From Desulfobulbus elongatus DSM 2908 (GTDB taxonomy: Bacteria; Desulfobacterota; Desulfobulbia; Desulfobulbales; Desulfobulbaceae), in the NCBI RefSeq assembly GCF_000621145.1, contig NZ_JHZB01000007.1, positions 62,001 through 126,000 on the forward strand: 64,000 nucleotides of DNA, written 5' to 3'. Made by a program: the position numbers and the translations under genes. Within the stretch, counting starts at the first letter, position 1. The number at the start of each line of letters is the position of its first letter. A model generated the notes under the pieces. The model worked only from the letters and a program-made list of their open reading frames with translations. It was not told the origin of the DNA and did no database searches. Below are positions 33,004-44,673 of the stretch, piece after piece.

Positions 33004-34308
33004 CTATTCGGTGTAGAGCTGCCAGCAGTTGCGGCCTTTCTTCTTGGCCTCGTACATGGCGATGTCGGCGTGGCGGAGCATGGTCTCGGCATCCTGGCAG
33101 TCGAGAGGAAAGACCGAGATGCCGATGCTGGCGCCGATGAAACAGACGTGGTCGCCGGCATCGATGGGCTCGTTGAGCGATTCGATCACCTTCTGGGCCA
33201 CCAGGGTAGCGCCCTCCAGGGCCTCGGTGCTTTCCAGGAGAATGACGAACTCGTCGCCCCCCAGTCGGCATACCGAGTCCGAGGTCCGCAGGGCCTTGCG
33301 CAGCCGTTCGGCCACCTGCATCAGGACGATGTCGCCGACCCCGTGGCCGAACTGGTCGTTGATCGGCTTGAACCGGTCGAGATCGATGAACAGCAGACAG
33401 AGGATGCGGCCGTAGCGCCGGGCCAGGGAGATGGCCTGGGGCAGCCGGCGGCGGAAGTAGTTGCGGTTGGGCAGATTGGTGAGCGGGTCGTGGTTGGCCA
33501 TGTAGCGGATCAGTTCGGCCGCCTCCTGCCGCTCGGTCACGTCCTGGAACACCAGCACCCCGCCGATCAGCCGCTGTCCCTGGCGGATCGGGGTGGAGCG
33601 GAAATCCACCGGAAAGCTGGTGCCATCCTTGCGCAGCATCCTGGCCTCGTCGAAGCAGGTGGTGGTCCTGACGTCCGGCCGGGTGAAATAGGGACAGCAA
33701 TCCTCGGAAAACTCCTCGCTGCCGGGCAGGGAGATCCTGAACACCGCCCGGCAGTCACGCCCCCTCACCTCTTCGCTCGTGTAGCCCAGCATCTTCAGGG
33801 CGGCCGGGTTGATGTAGCTGATCAGCCCCTGGTCGTCGACCCCGCAGATACCGTTAGCCGCGGCGTCGAGGATCATCTCGTAGTTGCGGGACAAGAGTTC
33901 CAGTTCCTGCTTGGCCCGGTGCGATCCCAGGATGTAGCGGATGCGGTTCTTGAGCACCGGCCAGCGCAACGGCTTGCGGATATAGTCGACGGCCCCGGCG
34001 CCATAGGAGCGCTCGATGCTTTTTTCGTCGTCCAGGGCGGTCACCATCAGCACCGGCGGCGGATCGGTCATGGAGGAGCGGATGTGCTCGCACACGCCCG
34101 GGCCGTCGATGCCGGGCATGGCGATGTCGAGAATCACGAGGTCGAACGACTGCTCAGCCAACTTCTCCAGGGCCGCGTGCCCATCTTCGGCCTCCACCAC
34201 CGCATAGCCCTCGCCTTCGAGAAACTGACGCATGAGCATGCGGAGAACTTCGTCGTCATCGACTATCAGAATGACCGGAGTGGAACCGGCGAGCAGGGAT
34301 ACCGTCAT
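33004..34308 (-). CDS. Response regulator diguanylate cyclase (REC-PAS-GGDEF)
   Basis: A 434-residue protein that should make cyclic di-GMP. The receiver domain (about 12-125) has Asp in LVILDIAMPG and Lys in YIRKPLRW. A PAS domain (about 140-255) follows, then GGDEF (about 270-430) with an intact RLGGDEF active site. An inhibitory RxxD site (RTSD) lies five residues upstream of GGDEF, so product feedback is expected. There is no EAL domain. The hybrid kinase encoded next upstream on the same strand is a candidate phosphodonor. The PilZ protein at 15128 is a possible receptor elsewhere in this window. Confidence 0.93.
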   Translation of the reverse strand: MTVSLLAGSTPVILIVDDDEVLRMLMRQFLEGEGYAVVEAEDGHAALEKLAEQSFDLVILDIAMPGIDGPGVCEHIRSSMTDPPPVLMVTALDDEKSIERSYGAGAVDYIRKPLRWPVLKNRIRYILGSHRAKQELELLSRNYEMILDAAANGICGVDDQGLISYINPAALKMLGYTSEEVRGRDCRAVFRISLPGSEEFSEDCCPYFTRPDVRTTTCFDEARMLRKDGTSFPVDFRSTPIRQGQRLIGGVLVFQDVTERQEAAELIRYMANHDPLTNLPNRNYFRRRLPQAISLARRYGRILCLLFIDLDRFKPINDQFGHGVGDIVLMQVAERLRKALRTSDSVCRLGGDEFVILLESTEALEGATLVAQKVIESLNEPIDAGDHVCFIGASIGISVFPLDCQDAETMLRHADIAMYEAKKKGRNCWQLYTE

Positions 34309-34376
34309 AAGCGCAAACGGAAAGAAAAGGGGGAAATATCGTAACCTCTTTTAACCACTCTATGAATCACGGCTTA

Positions 34377-36068
34377 TTAATCAAGCCGTTCAGCGAAAAA
34401 TTGTTTGACCCGGTCGACGGCGCGGACGATCTGGCCATGGATCCGGTCGATCTGCTGCATGTTGCCGCCCTTGCCCATCTGCTCCGCCAACAGGCAGAGG
34501 TGCGCCAGATCCTCGGCTCCGAACTGGCTGCTGCTCCCCTTCATGGTGTGTGCCACCTTGTTGATCGCCTCCAGATCCCTGGCACCGACCGCCTGTTCCA
34601 GCTCGGCGAGGCGGCGGTCGAGCGACCGCAGAAACACGCCGATCACCGGGACGATGTCGCCGACATTTTCGCGCAGACGCCGCAAGACCGCCTCGTTGAC
34701 GGCCGGCGGCCCCAGTGCCGCCCGGTCGCCGTCCTCGGCTGCCGCCATTCCGGGCACGATGGAGCAACGCAGTTCGGGCAGCCAGCGGCTGAGCACCGTC
34801 TGCAGCCTGTTGAAGTCCAGCGGCTTGATCAGATAATCCACCATGCCCACTTCCCGGCACCGCTTGTGCGCCGCCGCCGTGGCATCGGCGGTCAGGGCGA
34901 CCACCGGCGGCACCGGCCGCCGCTGCCGCTCCGCCTCCGTCAGGATCGTTCGGGTGGCGGTGAATCCGTCGAGCACCGGCATCTGGCAATCCATGAAAAT
35001 CAGGTCGAACCGGCCGGTACGGCAGAGGTCGACGGCCTCCTGGCCGTTGCAGGCCGTGACGATGTCGACCTCGGCGCGGCGGAAGGTCTCCGCCATGACC
35101 ACCCGGTTGGTTTCTTCGTCGTCAACGATCATGAGGCGCAGGTTGTGCGGCCCCTCGGGAGCGGCGGCAGGCAGGGAAGCCGGCTCTTCCGGTGCCGGCT
35201 GCGCCTCTGTTGGCCCGTCGTCCGCCACGGCCACCGCTCCTGTCCTGGGTGGTTGCCGTATTGCCGGCAGCGGCACGGCAAACCAGAAGGTGGCGCCCTG
35301 GCCGTACTCCGACTCGACGCCGAAGGTGCCGCCCATCAGCTTGAGGAGCCGGGCGCAGATCGAAAGGCCCAGGCCGCTACCGCCATAGCGGCGGGTCGAG
35401 GAGCTGTCCACCTGGCTGAACGGTTGGAACAGCTTGTCGATCGACTCGTGCGGTATCCCCACCCCTGAATCCTCGACCTCGAACCGGAGCCGGTCCTCCC
35501 CGCCGGCGGACGCCTCCCGGCGCACCCGCAGGGCGATCGTGCCCTGCTCGGTGAACTTGACCGCGTTGCCGAGCAGGTTGACCAGCACCTGGCGCAGGCG
35601 GTAGCTGTCGCCCTGGTAGGACGGCGCCAGTCCGGGATCGATGTCGGCGGTGACCGTCAGGCCCTTGCGCCTGCCGGTCACCCGATAGAGCGACAGCAAC
35701 TGTTCGAGCAAGCCCCGCAGGTCGAAGGGTTCGAGGTCCAGGGCCATCTTGTCGGCCTCGATCCTGCTGAAATCGAGCAGATTGTTGATCAGGGTGAGCA
35801 GGCTGGAGGCCGAGGTGCGGATCAGTTGGGCGAAATGCTTTTGCCGAGGCTGCAGGTCCGTGTCGAGCAACAACTCGCTGATGCCGATGACGCCGTTCAT
35901 CGGGGTGCGGATCTCGTGGCTGATCATGGCCAGGAAATCGGACTTGGCCTGGTTGGCGGAATCGGCCTGCCGCGCCTGTTGCCGCAAGGCACGGTTTTCC
36001 CGCTCCAGTCGCTGGACCTCGGCCTCGAGCTCGGCGATCCGGTTCTGTGCGGGGGCGCTCTTTTCCAT
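34377..36068 (-). CDS. Soluble hybrid histidine kinase (HisKA-HATPase-REC-HPt)
   Basis: A 563-residue phosphorelay protein with no transmembrane segment. A coiled-coil start ([21 protein letters not shown]) leads to the phosphoacceptor His in [15 protein letters not shown], HATPase boxes [20 protein letters not shown] and GGSGLGLSI, a receiver with Asp in [12 protein letters not shown], and a C-terminal HPt domain with His in [14 protein letters not shown]. All four relay sites are present, as in BarA-type kinases minus the membrane sensor. Input may come through the coiled coil from a partner. The gene begins three bases after the EndoQ-UvrD stop, so it likely belongs to that operon's 3' end. 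Confidence 0.93.
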   Translation of the reverse strand: MEKSAPAQNRIAELEAEVQRLERENRALRQQARQADSANQAKSDFLAMISHEIRTPMNGVIGISELLLDTDLQPRQKHFAQLIRTSASSLLTLINNLLDFSRIEADKMALDLEPFDLRGLLEQLLSLYRVTGRRKGLTVTADIDPGLAPSYQGDSYRLRQVLVNLLGNAVKFTEQGTIALRVRREASAGGEDRLRFEVEDSGVGIPHESIDKLFQPFSQVDSSSTRRYGGSGLGLSICARLLKLMGGTFGVESEYGQGATFWFAVPLPAIRQPPRTGAVAVADDGPTEAQPAPEEPASLPAAAPEGPHNLRLMIVDDEETNRVVMAETFRRAEVDIVTACNGQEAVDLCRTGRFDLIFMDCQMPVLDGFTATRTILTEAERQRRPVPPVVALTADATAAAHKRCREVGMVDYLIKPLDFNRLQTVLSRWLPELRCSIVPGMAAAEDGDRAALGPPAVNEAVLRRLRENVGDIVPVIGVFLRSLDRRLAELEQAVGARDLEAINKVAHTMKGSSSQFGAEDLAHLCLLAEQMGKGGNMQQIDRIHGQIVRAVDRVKQFFAERLD

Positions 36069-36071
36069 GAC

Positions 36072-39000
36072 TCAGGAGAACAGGGAGAGCTGGCGCATCG
36101 CGGGCTTGCGGCGGCGCGCCCGCGACTGGGGGAGCGGGGAGAAGACGGCTGCCGGGAGTTCGTCCAGAAACCGGGACGGCTCACGGGGCTCGGCCGGGCC
36201 CCCGTACAGGGCGCGCGACCGGCACAAGGTGAGCACCAGGGTGGCGATGGCCCTGGTGATGCCCACGTAGAAAAGCCGCCGTTCTTCTTCCACATGGCGC
36301 GGGTGCGTCTCCGGCGGCGCTGCGGCGTGCGGCGTAAGCGGCAGCAGCCCCTCCTCGCAGCCGGCGATGAACACCACCGGAAACTCAAGGCCCTTGGCTG
36401 CGTGGAGGGTGGACAGGGTCACCGCCTCGGCGCGCGGATCGTAGAGCACGGAGTCGCTGAAGCGGTGCAGATGGGCGGCGCAATCGGTGAGCGAGCGGTC
36501 AAAGGTCAGGGCCAGTTCGCGCAGCCGCTTCAGGTCCGGCTGGGCCGGATCGAGCCGGTACCGGGCAAGGAGCGCGTCGATAACGGCCGCCACCGGTTCG
36601 GTGGCCGCCAGGGCGCGCAACTGCGCCAGCACCTGGCGGAACGGTTCGAGCACCGCGTCGATGGGGCCGCCCAGAAGCGGCATGGCGGCAAGCCCGTTCC
36701 CCTGCTCCCGCACCGTTTGCCGGAGAAAGGCGCGCACCAGCCGCAGGGCCTGGTCGCCGATGCCCTGTTCCTTTCGCACCAGCGCCAGCAGTTGGTCCGG
36801 TTCGGCCCGGCCGGCCAGCAAAAGCAGCCAATGGTAGAGCAGGCGGCAGTCCCCCTTGGTGTAATAGGCTTCGAGATCGACCAGTTGGAAGGGAAGGCCC
36901 CGTTCGGCGAGCGCCCTGCCGATGGCCTCGGCCTGGCGGCCGGTGCGGTAGAGCACGCCGATGTCGCGCAGGCCGACCGCGCCGCCGCCGGTGTGATCGA
37001 ACCGCTCAAGGCTGCGGTGCGAAGTGCCGCCCAGGCGGATCTCGATCTGCTCGGCGATGAACCGGGCCTCGCCTTCGGGTGTGGCGCATTCCTGGCGATG
37101 GACGGTCCCCTGGCGGGAGGAGAGGGGCTGCATCGCCGCGGGCGGCAGCGGATGGGGATTGTGGCCGATCAGTTGTTCGGCGGCGCCGACGATGACCGGG
37201 GCGCTGCGGTAGTTGCGGATCAGGTGGTGCACCTCGGGGTGCATCTCGCGGATAAACGTGTAAAACCACTGCGGATCGGACCCGCGGAACCCGTAGATCG
37301 CCTGATCCGGGTCGCCGATGGCGAACACGGTCGAGGTCTGCGCCAGGAGGGCGACCAGGGCGTACTGGGCCGCGTTGACATCCTGGAATTCGTCGACCAG
37401 GAGATGACCGGTGGCGGCCCGGATGGCGGCGGCTTCCGCACCGTCCCGGCGCAGCAGTTCCACGGTGCGCGGCACCACCGCCTCGATGTCGATCAGAAAG
37501 CGTTCCGTCAGGGCGGCGAGATAGCGGCGGGTTTCGACGGACTGGTCCCCGGCTTCGGATCGACGGAACAGCTCGCTCAAGGCGCGGGAAAAACCATCCC
37601 GCTCGCCGGCGCTCCATCCGGGAAACAACTCCTCGATCAGGGCGGCCCGTTCCTCCGGCCCCGCCACCTGGAGATTGGGGGTGAAACGCCGCAACTGGGC
37701 CAGGCAATAGCCGTGGAAGGTGGCCACAATCACCGGTGCGCTTGCCGTTGCCGCATCCCGCAACCGCTCCCGGACTTCGTCCGCCGCCTTGTTGGTGAAG
37801 GTGATCACCGTGTTGGGTCGGTCCGCCTGTGCGGCCAACCGCCGCACCCGGCTCACCAGGGTGTGGGTCTTGCCGGTGCCCGGTCCGGCCTGGACCAGGA
37901 TCAGCGCGGCCGTACTGGCCACCGCCCCCTGCTGCTCGCCGTTCAGTTCCCTGATGGCCGGCCCTGCTGCCGGGTCCGTTTTCTCCGGGCGCGACTCCAG
38001 CCGTTCGCGTTTTCTGGCCGCCGTGCGCGCCGGCCCGGCAGCCGCACCGAACAGGCTGGCTTGGCCGCAGAGCTCGGCGCGTTCGCCTTCGGAAAAGACG
38101 GTGATCACCCCAAACTCGCCGTCGTAGCCGGGCCGGCGAATCACCCGGTTGGACCGCATCCGCTCGATCGCCTCGGCCAGCAGCGAAAATCCCCTGGCCC
38201 GGATCGCCTCCACCGGCGTGTCGAGCAGCAGGCCGAACTCGGAGCCGAAGGTGTTGATCAGCCGGACATACCCCTCCATCACCTTTTTGCTCGTCGGGCC
38301 GCAATCGAGCAGTTCGGCCACGACCTCCTGCAGGGGGATGAGGCTGTGCACTCCCGGACTACCCGGCGGCAGCACCGGCCGCTCCCGGTCGGCCAGTTCC
38401 ATCACCCGGTGGAGCACGCCGATGGTCAGGGGCTTGCCGCAGACCGGGCAGAGCCCCCCGGCCGCGCGGGTCTCGCGGGGCTCCAGGCAGACCTGGCATT
38501 TGCGGTGGCCGTCGCAGTGGTACTTGCCCTCCTCGGGATAGAACTCGACCGTGGCGGCGAAGACCTGCTGCCCCGCCTCGTCGACCGGCGCCCGCAGGGC
38601 CTCGCGCAGGGAAAAGTAATCGAAGCCGGTGGCGAACAGGTTGGCCTCGCGGCCCAGTTTGGCCGGCGAATGGCAGTCCGAATTGGAGATGAGGGTGAAC
38701 CGGTCCAGGGCCGAGATCAGCCGGTTCATCTCCGGGTCCGAGGACAGGCCGGTTTCCAGGGCGAACACGTGGGGGCTGAGATCGCCGAAGCATTCCTCGA
38801 TCGAGTCGAAGCCCGATTTCGAGCCGAAAAGCGAAAACCAGGGGGTCCAGACATGGGCCGGGACGAGGAAGCCCTCGGGCGCCTTTTTCAGCAGGATTTC
38901 GAGCAGATCGCGGGAATCGAGGCCGAGGATCGGCCGGCCGTCGGCGGCGATGTTGCCCAGGGTGGCCAGGGTGGCGTTGAGGCGGCGGGCGGCATCGAAA

Positions 39001-39359
39001 TCCGGCACGTAGAGCAGGTTGTGCACCTTGCGCACCTTGCCGCCCCGTTTGTAGATGGAACTGATTTCGGCGCTGAGCAGGAAGCGGATGGCGGTGAGCG
39101 GCACCGCCGGCCGGATGCCCGGCGGCAGCAGGCCGGCAAGCGCCCCACCCGGTTCAGCCTTAAGGCGGAAGAAACCCGGTTCGGCCTCCTCCAGGCAGTC
39201 GTGCAGATGGGCGAACCAGCCGGGGTGGGTGAAATCGCCGGTGCCGACCACGCCGATACCCTTGACCGCGGCCCAGGCGGCCAGGCCGTACAGGTTGCTG
39301 GCCTGGCTGGTGGCCCGGGAATAGTGGCTGTGGATGTGGAGATCGGCGATGTAGTTCAC
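36072..39359 (-). CDS. Endonuclease Q-like PHP nuclease fused to UvrD-type helicase
   Basis: A 1095-residue two-enzyme fusion. Residues 1 to about 410 match the EndoQ family (TIGR00375-like PHP): YIADLHIHSHYSRATS, GTGDFTHPGW, SNSDCHSPAKLG, and a four-Cys zinc finger (KCQVC, then LCPVCGK, near 285-310). EndoQ nicks 5' of deaminated bases such as uracil and hypoxanthine. From about residue 470 a superfamily 1A helicase follows: AGPGTGKTHTL, VDEFQDVN, GDPDQAIYGFRG, LHAAKGLEFPVVFI and YVGITRA, all intact. GTG 39357-39359 has AGGAG five bases upstream and overlaps the nadD stop in GTGA. The helicase may open DNA around lesions for the nuclease or process the nick. Confidence 0.9.
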   Translation of the reverse strand: MNYIADLHIHSHYSRATSQASNLYGLAAWAAVKGIGVVGTGDFTHPGWFAHLHDCLEEAEPGFFRLKAEPGGALAGLLPPGIRPAVPLTAIRFLLSAEISSIYKRGGKVRKVHNLLYVPDFDAARRLNATLATLGNIAADGRPILGLDSRDLLEILLKKAPEGFLVPAHVWTPWFSLFGSKSGFDSIEECFGDLSPHVFALETGLSSDPEMNRLISALDRFTLISNSDCHSPAKLGREANLFATGFDYFSLREALRAPVDEAGQQVFAATVEFYPEEGKYHCDGHRKCQVCLEPRETRAAGGLCPVCGKPLTIGVLHRVMELADRERPVLPPGSPGVHSLIPLQEVVAELLDCGPTSKKVMEGYVRLINTFGSEFGLLLDTPVEAIRARGFSLLAEAIERMRSNRVIRRPGYDGEFGVITVFSEGERAELCGQASLFGAAAGPARTAARKRERLESRPEKTDPAAGPAIRELNGEQQGAVASTAALILVQAGPGTGKTHTLVSRVRRLAAQADRPNTVITFTNKAADEVRERLRDAATASAPVIVATFHGYCLAQLRRFTPNLQVAGPEERAALIEELFPGWSAGERDGFSRALSELFRRSEAGDQSVETRRYLAALTERFLIDIEAVVPRTVELLRRDGAEAAAIRAATGHLLVDEFQDVNAAQYALVALLAQTSTVFAIGDPDQAIYGFRGSDPQWFYTFIREMHPEVHHLIRNYRSAPVIVGAAEQLIGHNPHPLPPAAMQPLSSRQGTVHRQECATPEGEARFIAEQIEIRLGGTSHRSLERFDHTGGGAVGLRDIGVLYRTGRQAEAIGRALAERGLPFQLVDLEAYYTKGDCRLLYHWLLLLAGRAEPDQLLALVRKEQGIGDQALRLVRAFLRQTVREQGNGLAAMPLLGGPIDAVLEPFRQVLAQLRALAATEPVAAVIDALLARYRLDPAQPDLKRLRELALTFDRSLTDCAAHLHRFSDSVLYDPRAEAVTLSTLHAAKGLEFPVVFIAGCEEGLLPLTPHAAAPPETHPRHVEEERRLFYVGITRAIATLVLTLCRSRALYGGPAEPREPSRFLDELPAAVFSPLPQSRARRRKPAMRQLSLFS

Positions 39360-40033
39360 GGGGACTCCTTCCAGCCGTAGAGGTGGTGGCGCCGGATGTG
39401 GGCCAGAACCGGCGGCGGCAGCAGGGCCGGCATCGTGCCGCGGGCCAGCTCCTCGCGGATGGCCGAAGAGGAGACCGGCAGCTCGATATCGTCGAGGTAG
39501 ATCGCCGTCCGGCCGTCCCGACCAAGCCATCGTTCCCGGCCGGCATCGCGGGCAAAGGCCGGCGCCAGGGCGGCCAGCGCCCGCTCGACGGTGGCCGCGG
39601 CGATCGCCTCCCGCTTGACCACAATCAGGTCGACCAGGGCCAGGAGATCGTCGACCCGGTGCCAGTGGGGCAGATCAAGGAGCGAGTCGGCGCCGATGAT
39701 GAGGCTGTAGCGGTGGCGGCCTTCCCGCATCAGGGCCTGCACCGTGTTGACGGTGTAGGAGGGCGGCGGCAGCTCCGCCTCGATGCGCGAACAGCGGAGG
39801 CGGCCGCCGGTATCGGGGCAACCGGCCAGGGCCGCTTCGATCATCGCCGTCCGGTGGGCGAAGGAGGCCACCGGCTGGCGCTTGTGCGGCGGCAGCAGGG
39901 CCGGAATGAACAGCAGCCGGTCGAGCCGGCAGCGGTCGAGCACATGGAGCGCCACATCGAGGTGCCCCTGGTGGACGGGATCAAAGGTCCCGCCGAACAG
40001 CCCGACCGTCAGTTCTCCGTCCGGAGCGGCCAC
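39356..40033 (-). CDS. nadD: Nicotinate-nucleotide adenylyltransferase
   Basis: A 225-residue enzyme that joins nicotinate mononucleotide and ATP to make deamido-NAD. The nucleotidyl-transferase signature GLFGGTFDPVHQGHL (with HxGH) is near the N-terminus; IGADSLLDLPHWH and ISSSAIRE-type ending (PVSSSAIREELARG) complete the family pattern. The start is GTG 40033. Its place after proA in an obgE-proB-proA-nadD run is common in Desulfobacterota and Geobacter relatives. There rsfS usually follows; here the EndoQ-UvrD gene does, overlapping by four bases. Confidence 0.94.
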   Translation of the reverse strand: MAAPDGELTVGLFGGTFDPVHQGHLDVALHVLDRCRLDRLLFIPALLPPHKRQPVASFAHRTAMIEAALAGCPDTGGRLRCSRIEAELPPPSYTVNTVQALMREGRHRYSLIIGADSLLDLPHWHRVDDLLALVDLIVVKREAIAAATVERALAALAPAFARDAGRERWLGRDGRTAIYLDDIELPVSSSAIREELARGTMPALLPPPVLAHIRRHHLYGWKESP

Positions 40034-40036
40034 GCG

Positions 40037-41305
40037 TCAGGTCCGGGTTTCGCCGGCGCCGTAGACGATGAACTTCTGCGTGGTCAACTCCTTCAAGCCC
40101 ATGGGACCGTAGGCGTGCAGCTTGGTGGTGGAGATGCCGATCTCTGCGCCCAGCCCGAACTGGCCGCCGTCGTTGAACCGGGTGGAGGCGTTGACCATCA
40201 CCGCCGAGGCGTCGACCTCGCGCAGGAAGCGCTGGCTGCGCTCGTAGGAGCGGGTGATGATGATCTCGGTGTGTCTGGAGCCGTAGCGGTCGATATAGTC
40301 CATGGCTTCGTCGATACCCGCCACCACCTTCACCACCAGGGCCAGGTCGAGGAACTCGGTGCCCCAGTCGCTGTCCGCGGCCGGCTCGATCATCTCGTCG
40401 CAGATCAGGCAGCTGGAACGGCAGCCGAGCAGGCGCACCCCCTCCTTGTTCAGGGCCTGCGCCACCTTGGGCAGGAACTCCTCGGCGATCTCCCGGTGGA
40501 CCAGCAGCCCTTCGAGGGCGTTGCACACGCCCGGCCGCTGCACCTTGGCGTTCAGGATGATGGGGATGGCCATGTCCTGGTCGGCATCGGCATCGACGAA
40601 ACAGTGGCAGACGCCCTTGTAATGCTTGAGCACCGGGATGCGCGATTTCGCGGTCACCGCCCGGATCAGGCCCTCGCCGCCGCGCGGAATAACCAGGTCG
40701 ATGTATTCCTCCTGCAGGAGCAGGACGTCGATCCCTTCCCGGTCGGTGAAGCCCAGCACCTGGACGATGGCGGGGTCGACCTTGTGTTTGGTCAGCACCT
40801 CCTGCAACACCTTGGCCAGGGCCAGATTGGAATGGATGGCCTCGGAGCCGCCGCGGAGGATGACCGCGTTGCCGGCTTTCAGGCACAGCGCCGCCGAGTC
40901 GATGGTGACGTTGGGCCGGGATTCGTAGATCATCAGGATAACGCCCAGGGGCACCCGCATCCGGCCGACGACGATGCCGCTGGGCCGGCGGCGCATCTCG
41001 TTCACCTCGCCCACCGGGTCCTCCAGAGCGGCCACCTCGCGCAACCCCTGGACCATGTCCCTGATCCCCTTTTCGGTGAGCCGCAGGCGGTCGAGCATGG
41101 CGGCGGACAAGCCTTTCTTTTCGCCTTCGGCCATGTCCTTGAGATTTTCGGCGAGGATATACGGCTGCTGCGCGATCAGGGCCTCACCGATATCGAGCAG
41201 AATGGCGTTTTTCAGGGCAGCCGGCATGGCGCTGAGACTCCGGGCCGCGCCCTTGGCTTTTTTCACCATGTCCAGGACTGTTGCTTCGATCTGTGCCCGT
41301 TCCAT
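40037..41305 (-). CDS. proA: Gamma-glutamyl phosphate reductase
   Basis: A 422-residue cytosolic enzyme of proline synthesis that reduces gamma-glutamyl phosphate to the semialdehyde with NADPH. Typical segments are GVILMIYESRPNVTIDSAALCLKAGN, HYKGVCHCFVD with the neighbouring catalytic Cys in QRPGVCNALE, and VNASTRFNDGGQFGLGAEIGIST. ATG 41303-41305 has GGAGGAG upstream. It follows proB after about 93 bases and precedes nadD by three. Confidence 0.96.
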   Translation of the reverse strand: MERAQIEATVLDMVKKAKGAARSLSAMPAALKNAILLDIGEALIAQQPYILAENLKDMAEGEKKGLSAAMLDRLRLTEKGIRDMVQGLREVAALEDPVGEVNEMRRRPSGIVVGRMRVPLGVILMIYESRPNVTIDSAALCLKAGNAVILRGGSEAIHSNLALAKVLQEVLTKHKVDPAIVQVLGFTDREGIDVLLLQEEYIDLVIPRGGEGLIRAVTAKSRIPVLKHYKGVCHCFVDADADQDMAIPIILNAKVQRPGVCNALEGLLVHREIAEEFLPKVAQALNKEGVRLLGCRSSCLICDEMIEPAADSDWGTEFLDLALVVKVVAGIDEAMDYIDRYGSRHTEIIITRSYERSQRFLREVDASAVMVNASTRFNDGGQFGLGAEIGISTTKLHAYGPMGLKELTTQKFIVYGAGETRT

Positions 41306-41398
41306 GCGGTCGTCTCCTCCTGTCGTCTGCAATTGTGCGCCCCGTCTTCAGGGCAACGTGTTCACTATGACGCGAAGCGCCGGTCTTGTAAAGCGGCT

Positions 41399-43586
<2,188 letters not shown>

Positions 43587-43616
43587 CTATCCGCGACCTG
43601 CAAGGAAGACACTACG

Positions 43617-43653
43617 AAAAAAACCCGGCATCATCATGTGTTGATGCCGGGTT
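43617..43653 (-). terminator. Intrinsic terminator after rpmA
   Basis: On the minus strand, a perfect 12-bp stem (AACCCGGCATCA with its complement) closes an 8-base loop and is followed by a T-rich tract of seven T, two of which pair in the stem. It lies 60 bases past the rpmA stop and 34 bases before the obgE ATG, so it partly separates the ribosomal genes from obgE-proB-proA. Confidence 0.85.
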
Positions 43654-43713
43654 GCAACAGACTGTGGGGGGGGGCTGCGGCGCGACGCGCCTCGCCTCCC
43701 GGGCGGGAGACGA

Positions 43714-43977
43714 TCAGCCCTGCTCGATGGGATAGACGGAAACGCGCTTGCGATCCTTGCCGAAATCCTCGAACTTGACGGTGCCGTCGATCTTGGCGAA
43801 CAGGGTGTAATCGCGGCCGCAACCGACATTGGCGCCGGGATGGATGACCGTGCCCAGCTGCCGCACCAGGATATTGCCGGCCTTGACGACCTGCCCGCCG
43901 AACCGCTTGACCCCGCGCCGCTGGCCGGCGCTGTCGCGGCCGTTGCGTGAACTGCCGCCCGCTTTCTTATGTGCCAT
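43714..43977 (-). CDS. rpmA: 50S ribosomal protein L27
   Basis: An 87-residue ribosomal protein near the peptidyl-transferase centre. The N-terminus [16 protein letters not shown] is characteristic, and [17 protein letters not shown] and [15 protein letters not shown] complete the match. The N-terminus has the short form without the cleaved leader of Firmicutes. It is 27 bases downstream of rplU. Confidence 0.97.
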   Translation of the reverse strand: MAHKKAGGSSRNGRDSAGQRRGVKRFGGQVVKAGNILVRQLGTVIHPGANVGCGRDYTLFAKIDGTVKFEDFGKDRKRVSVYPIEQG

Positions 43978-44004
43978 GGTATGCCCTCCGGATGTACGTG
44001 TTGC

Positions 44005-44316
44005 TTATGCCGAAATCGTCTCGATGTTCAGGGCGGTGTACATTTGCCGGTGGCCTTTTTTGACCTGATAGCCCTTCCGCCGCTTCTTCTTGAAAACGAT
44101 GACCTTCTTATGTCGCCCCTGCTCCAGGATCTTGGCCACCACCTTGGCGCCGTCGACCACGGGCTGGCCGATCTTGACCGTCTCGCCGTCGACCAGCAGC
44201 AGAACGTCCGCCAACTCCACGGTGTCGCCCACTTCGCCCTCCAGCTTCTCGACGCGCAGGGTATCGCCGGCCTCCACCTGATACTGTTTGCCGCCGGTGC
44301 GGATTATTGCATACAT
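44005..44316 (-). CDS. rplU: 50S ribosomal protein L21
   Basis: A 103-residue ribosomal protein: MYAIIRTGGKQYQVEAGD at the start, KKKRRKGYQVKKGHRQ toward the end, as in bacterial L21. GGAGGAG precedes ATG 44314-44316. First gene of the rplU-rpmA transcript, with a promoter about 65-95 bases upstream. Confidence 0.97.
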   Translation of the reverse strand: MYAIIRTGGKQYQVEAGDTLRVEKLEGEVGDTVELADVLLLVDGETVKIGQPVVDGAKVVAKILEQGRHKKVIVFKKKRRKGYQVKKGHRQMYTALNIETISA

Positions 44317-44383
44317 GCGACTCCTCCTCTCTTTCCTCAACAAAAACGTCATGCAATGGAAATAATCAGTCGTAGAACGCGGC

Positions 44384-44413
44384 ATTTAACTCGATGACGC
44401 CGGAGTTTGTCAA
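44384..44413 (-). promoter_or_regulatory. Promoter of rplU-rpmA
   Basis: On the minus strand: TTGACA (perfect), an 18-base spacer and TTAAAT (four of six). The predicted start near 44377 leaves a 60-base leader before the L21 start. Confidence 0.55.
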
Positions 44414-44439
44414 GAGTTATATTCATCTCCGGGCCTTTT

Positions 44440-44465
44440 CCCGGCGGCGCTGGGTTTTTTTTTTT
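44440..44465 (+). terminator. Orphan intrinsic terminator on the plus strand
   Basis: CCCGGC-GGC-GCTGGG forms a 6-bp stem (one G-T pair) with a 3-base loop, followed immediately by 11 consecutive T. It reads as a terminator only on the plus strand, yet the nearest upstream plus-strand gene ends at 33001; everything between is minus-strand. It could end a short unannotated RNA or block antisense transcription. Confidence 0.65.
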
Positions 44466-44673
44466 CCCTCTGTCCCGGACGGAACAGGCGTGCCTGTCGA
44501 CCGGCGGTCCGCCCCGCGCAAGGAGAATTCCTCCTGACTCGAACATGGTTTTCCTTGTCGCCGGCCGGAAAAAATTATAGTGTATCGTCAATAACATGGC
44601 TGTCCATATCCGTTTTTTACGACAAAAAACGGCGGAAAGCACCCGTCAATCCTCACTTTCAGGAGAAGTCCCT

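Larger units (their letters stand above)
44317..44673. other. Divergent intergenic region, rplU to rubredoxin
   Basis: 357 bases without a recognisable gene. It contains the minus-strand promoter of rplU, an intrinsic terminator facing the plus strand that follows no plus-strand gene, and an AT-rich patch near 44570-44600 (TTATAGTGTATCG) that may carry the rubredoxin promoter, though its -35 box is unclear. Confidence 0.55.

Noticed and set aside
31096-34344. 1082-codon plus-strand open frame running across several genes
   Set aside because: Out-of-frame reading of nnr and antisense reading of the diguanylate cyclase; Arg/Pro-rich without domains.
35826-39380. 1184-codon plus-strand open frame
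   Set aside because: Mirror of the EndoQ-UvrD and hybrid-kinase genes, both of which have complete motif sets on the minus strand.
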